From: Paracoccaceae bacterium
GTDB lineage: Bacteria; Pseudomonadota; Alphaproteobacteria; Rhodobacterales; Rhodobacteraceae
Reading direction: 5' to 3'
DNA length: 7,119 bases
Assembly (NCBI GenBank): GCA_030625695.1
Contig: DAOUQK010000197.1
Coordinates: 1 to 7,119, forward strand
Shown here: positions 5,995-7,119 of the stretch, in pieces
Numbering within the stretch: position 1 is the stretch's first letter
How the letters are laid out: each line of letters opens with the position of its first letter
Program-made: the position numbers and the translations under genes
The notes under the pieces: model-generated
Told to the model about the DNA's origin: nothing
Databases searched by the model: none
Seen by the model: only the letters and a program-made list of their open reading frames with translations

Positions 5995-6024
5995 TATTGT
6001 TTGTTTTCAACAACTTAAGCAATA
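5995..6024. promoter_or_regulatory. AT-rich dyad in the carA/yqeY-type divergent spacer
   Basis: TATTG (5995-5999) and CAATA (6020-6024) flank an inner inverted repeat TTGTT-TTC-AACAA (6001-6013). A weak plus-strand promoter for the GatB/YqeY gene, TTGTTT-N16-TATTAC (6001-6028), overlaps it. The outer and inner dyads are not concentric, so this may be only AT-rich promoter DNA rather than an operator. Confidence 0.22.
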
Positions 6025-6099
6025 TTACATCCGCTTGTGCCCTGCCATTTCTTTCGTTACTGTCGGGGTTTCTTACGCCATGGGGATGGAAAACAACGA

Positions 6100-6576
6100 A
6101 TGGACATGCGCACACGGGTCACTACGGCCCTGAAACAGGCGATGAAGGACAAGGCCGTGGCCCGGCTGGCGACTTTGCGGCTGATCACTGCCGCGATCAA
6201 GGATCAAGAGATCGCGGCACGGGGATCTGGTGGCAGCGAAACCATCAGCGACGCCGAAATTCTGACAATCATGAGCAAGATGACCAAGCAACGTCAGGAA
6301 TCCGCGCGGGTTTACGAAGAAGGCAACCGTCTTGATCTTGCGGAACGCGAGTTGGAAGAGATCGGCGTGATCGAAGAATTCCTGCCGCGTCAGATGGAAA
6401 GCGACGAAGTAAGTGCCGCGATCCTCAAGGCGGTCGAAGCCACCGGGGCCGGGTCAATCCGCGACATGGGCAAGGTGATGGGCGTGCTGAAAGGCAAATA
6501 CACCGGGCAGATGGATTTCTCCAAAGTCGGCCCGTTGGTCAAGGATCAGCTTTGTTCGTCCGCCGGTGATTGCTAA
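6100..6576 (+). CDS. GatB/YqeY domain-containing protein
   Basis: A 158-residue, largely helical protein of the GatB/YqeY family, named for resemblance to the C-terminal tRNA-contacting tail of the amidotransferase subunit GatB. The stand-alone protein has no firmly known reaction; a tRNA-linked role is a family-level guess. Landmarks are the N-terminal helix MRTRVTTALKQAMKDK, LATLRLITAAIKDQEIA (23-39), MSKMTKQRQESARVYEEGNR (58-77), the signature IEEFLPRQM (91-99), and IRDMGKVMGVLKGKYTGQMDFSKVGPLVK (120-148). The start at 6100 is chosen over 6106 because a purine-rich GATGGA (6085-6090) lies at suitable spacing, and over upstream ATGs because the preceding residues do not look like the family. 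The tail after VKDQL (CSSAGDC) is a few residues longer than I expect and adds two cysteines. It is divergent from carA; dnaG, a frequent neighbour of this family in other bacteria, does not follow. Confidence 0.93.
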   Translation: MDMRTRVTTALKQAMKDKAVARLATLRLITAAIKDQEIAARGSGGSETISDAEILTIMSKMTKQRQESARVYEEGNRLDLAERELEEIGVIEEFLPRQMESDEVSAAILKAVEATGAGSIRDMGKVMGVLKGKYTGQMDFSKVGPLVKDQLCSSAGDC

Positions 6577-6579
6577 GCT

Positions 6580-7119
6580 CTAAAGGCCCAAGCGGCGAAA
6601 TACCTTCGGCAGAACCTCGGGTATATCTTCGGCGATCAACCCGGGCCCAAATTCCAGCGCGCATTCCACATGCAGCCAGGCCGCGGTCTCTGCTGCCTGA
6701 AACGGCGCATAGCCACGCGCCATCAGCCCAGTGATAAAGCCTGCCAGAACATCGCCCGACCCTGCGGTGGCCAGCCAGGGGGCGGCGCGTTCATAATGGG
6801 CTGAGTTGATCGAACAGCGCCCATGTTGGTCGGCAATCACCGTATCGGCCCCTTTGAACAACACAGTACAGCCCGCACGTTTGGCCGCATCCCGCGTGGC
6901 GTCAACCTTGGAATAAGCCGGGCCGCTGGTCGGGTCTTCGCTCAGCCGCTTGGCAATATCCGGAAACAACCGGGAAAATTCACCACCATGCGGGGTCAAC
7001 ACGCAACCATCATGCAGCATGGCAAACAACCCCGCCGGATCATCGCCATAAGCACTAAGCGCATCCGCATCCAAAACCGTAGGGTGGGGTTTCACCCCAC
7101 CTAACGCCACCGGCACCAA
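6580..7119 (-). CDS. nnrD: ADP-dependent NAD(P)H-hydrate dehydratase, C-terminal part (5' end outside window)
   Basis: The frame runs off the right edge; 179 residues of the C-terminal kinase-like (YjeF-C) domain are visible. The enzyme dehydrates the damaged cofactor forms NADHX and NADPHX back to NADH and NADPH using ADP (ATP in eukaryotes). Motifs, numbered from the window edge, are VLDADAL (15-21), LTPHGGEFSRLF (41-52), VLFKGADTVI (86-95) and the nucleotide-binding/catalytic TAGSGDVLAG (118-127) with D123 as the catalytic acid/base position; the end, GLIAEDIPEVLPKVFRRLGL, is also family-typical. In most bacteria this domain follows an NAD(P)HX epimerase domain in a single bifunctional protein, so the missing N-terminus may encode the epimerase; the window cannot show this. 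It is convergent with the GatB/YqeY gene with only 3 bp between the stops, so no separate terminator fits between them. Confidence 0.93.
   Translation of the reverse strand: MVPVALGGVKPHPTVLDADALSAYGDDPAGLFAMLHDGCVLTPHGGEFSRLFPDIAKRLSEDPTSGPAYSKVDATRDAAKRAGCTVLFKGADTVIADQHGRCSINSAHYERAAPWLATAGSGDVLAGFITGLMARGYAPFQAAETAAWLHVECALEFGPGLIAEDIPEVLPKVFRRLGL

Noticed and set aside
1..7119. A novel defence system, phage island, CRISPR or tRNA-linked integration site
   Set aside because: All substantial genes belong to known housekeeping or envelope families. No direct-repeat arrays, tRNA, integrase or transposase genes were seen, and no frameshifted gene was evident.

Overview
The window looks like chromosomal DNA of an alphaproteobacterium, most likely of the Rhodobacteraceae/Roseobacter group. 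This is inferred from moderately high GC, from protein style (an SSB with a Gly-rich linker ending EDDEIPF, a compact CarA, GatB/YqeY proteins with the EEFLPRQM and RDMGKVMG motifs) and from TTAA-type regulatory motifs. No database search was possible, so the taxonomic call is an inference. I see no tRNA, rRNA, CRISPR array, transposase or phage gene. Most of the window is ordinary housekeeping and cell-envelope content.

Layout. 1-516 (+) is the 3' end of an exported-type protein with an excalibur Ca-binding motif. Four bases later, at 521-1189 (+), comes an AmpD/AmiD-like N-acetylmuramoyl-L-alanine amidase with all its metal ligands. A MITE-like inverted-repeat element (1186-1302) abuts the amidase and contains its stop codon. 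The convergent ssb gene follows (1319-1828, -). A 206-bp divergent spacer separates ssb from a secreted lytic transglycosylase (2035-2619, +). Convergent to that is a large membrane glycosyltransferase with an N-terminal MshEN/GspE-N-type domain (2673-4655, -). Upstream of it, on the same strand, is carA (4752-5915, -). carA is divergent from a GatB/YqeY-domain gene (6100-6576, +). That gene is tail-to-tail, with a 3-bp gap, with the C-terminal part of an NAD(P)H-hydrate dehydratase (6580-7119, -), which runs off the window.

How the genes fit together. The amidase and lytic transglycosylase both act on peptidoglycan (stem-peptide removal and glycan-strand cleavage). The glycosyltransferase probably makes or exports a surface polysaccharide. 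carA supplies carbamoyl phosphate for pyrimidines and arginine; ssb serves replication and repair; the NAD(P)HX dehydratase repairs damaged cofactor.

The part most worth a second look is the glycosyltransferase and its leader. Its N-terminus carries two 24-residue MshEN-type motifs separated by exactly five residues, the layout used for cyclic-di-GMP binding, but with Pro in place of the usual Arg at the first position of both. Its upstream region holds three TTAA-like half-sites at exact 11-bp spacing, resembling overlapping CtrA sites, and a 9-bp-stem hairpin ending 6 nt before the start codon, where the ribosome-binding site should be. Together these suggest a polysaccharide synthase controlled at the transcriptional, translational and allosteric levels. 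That is a hypothesis built from sequence motifs, not a demonstrated system.
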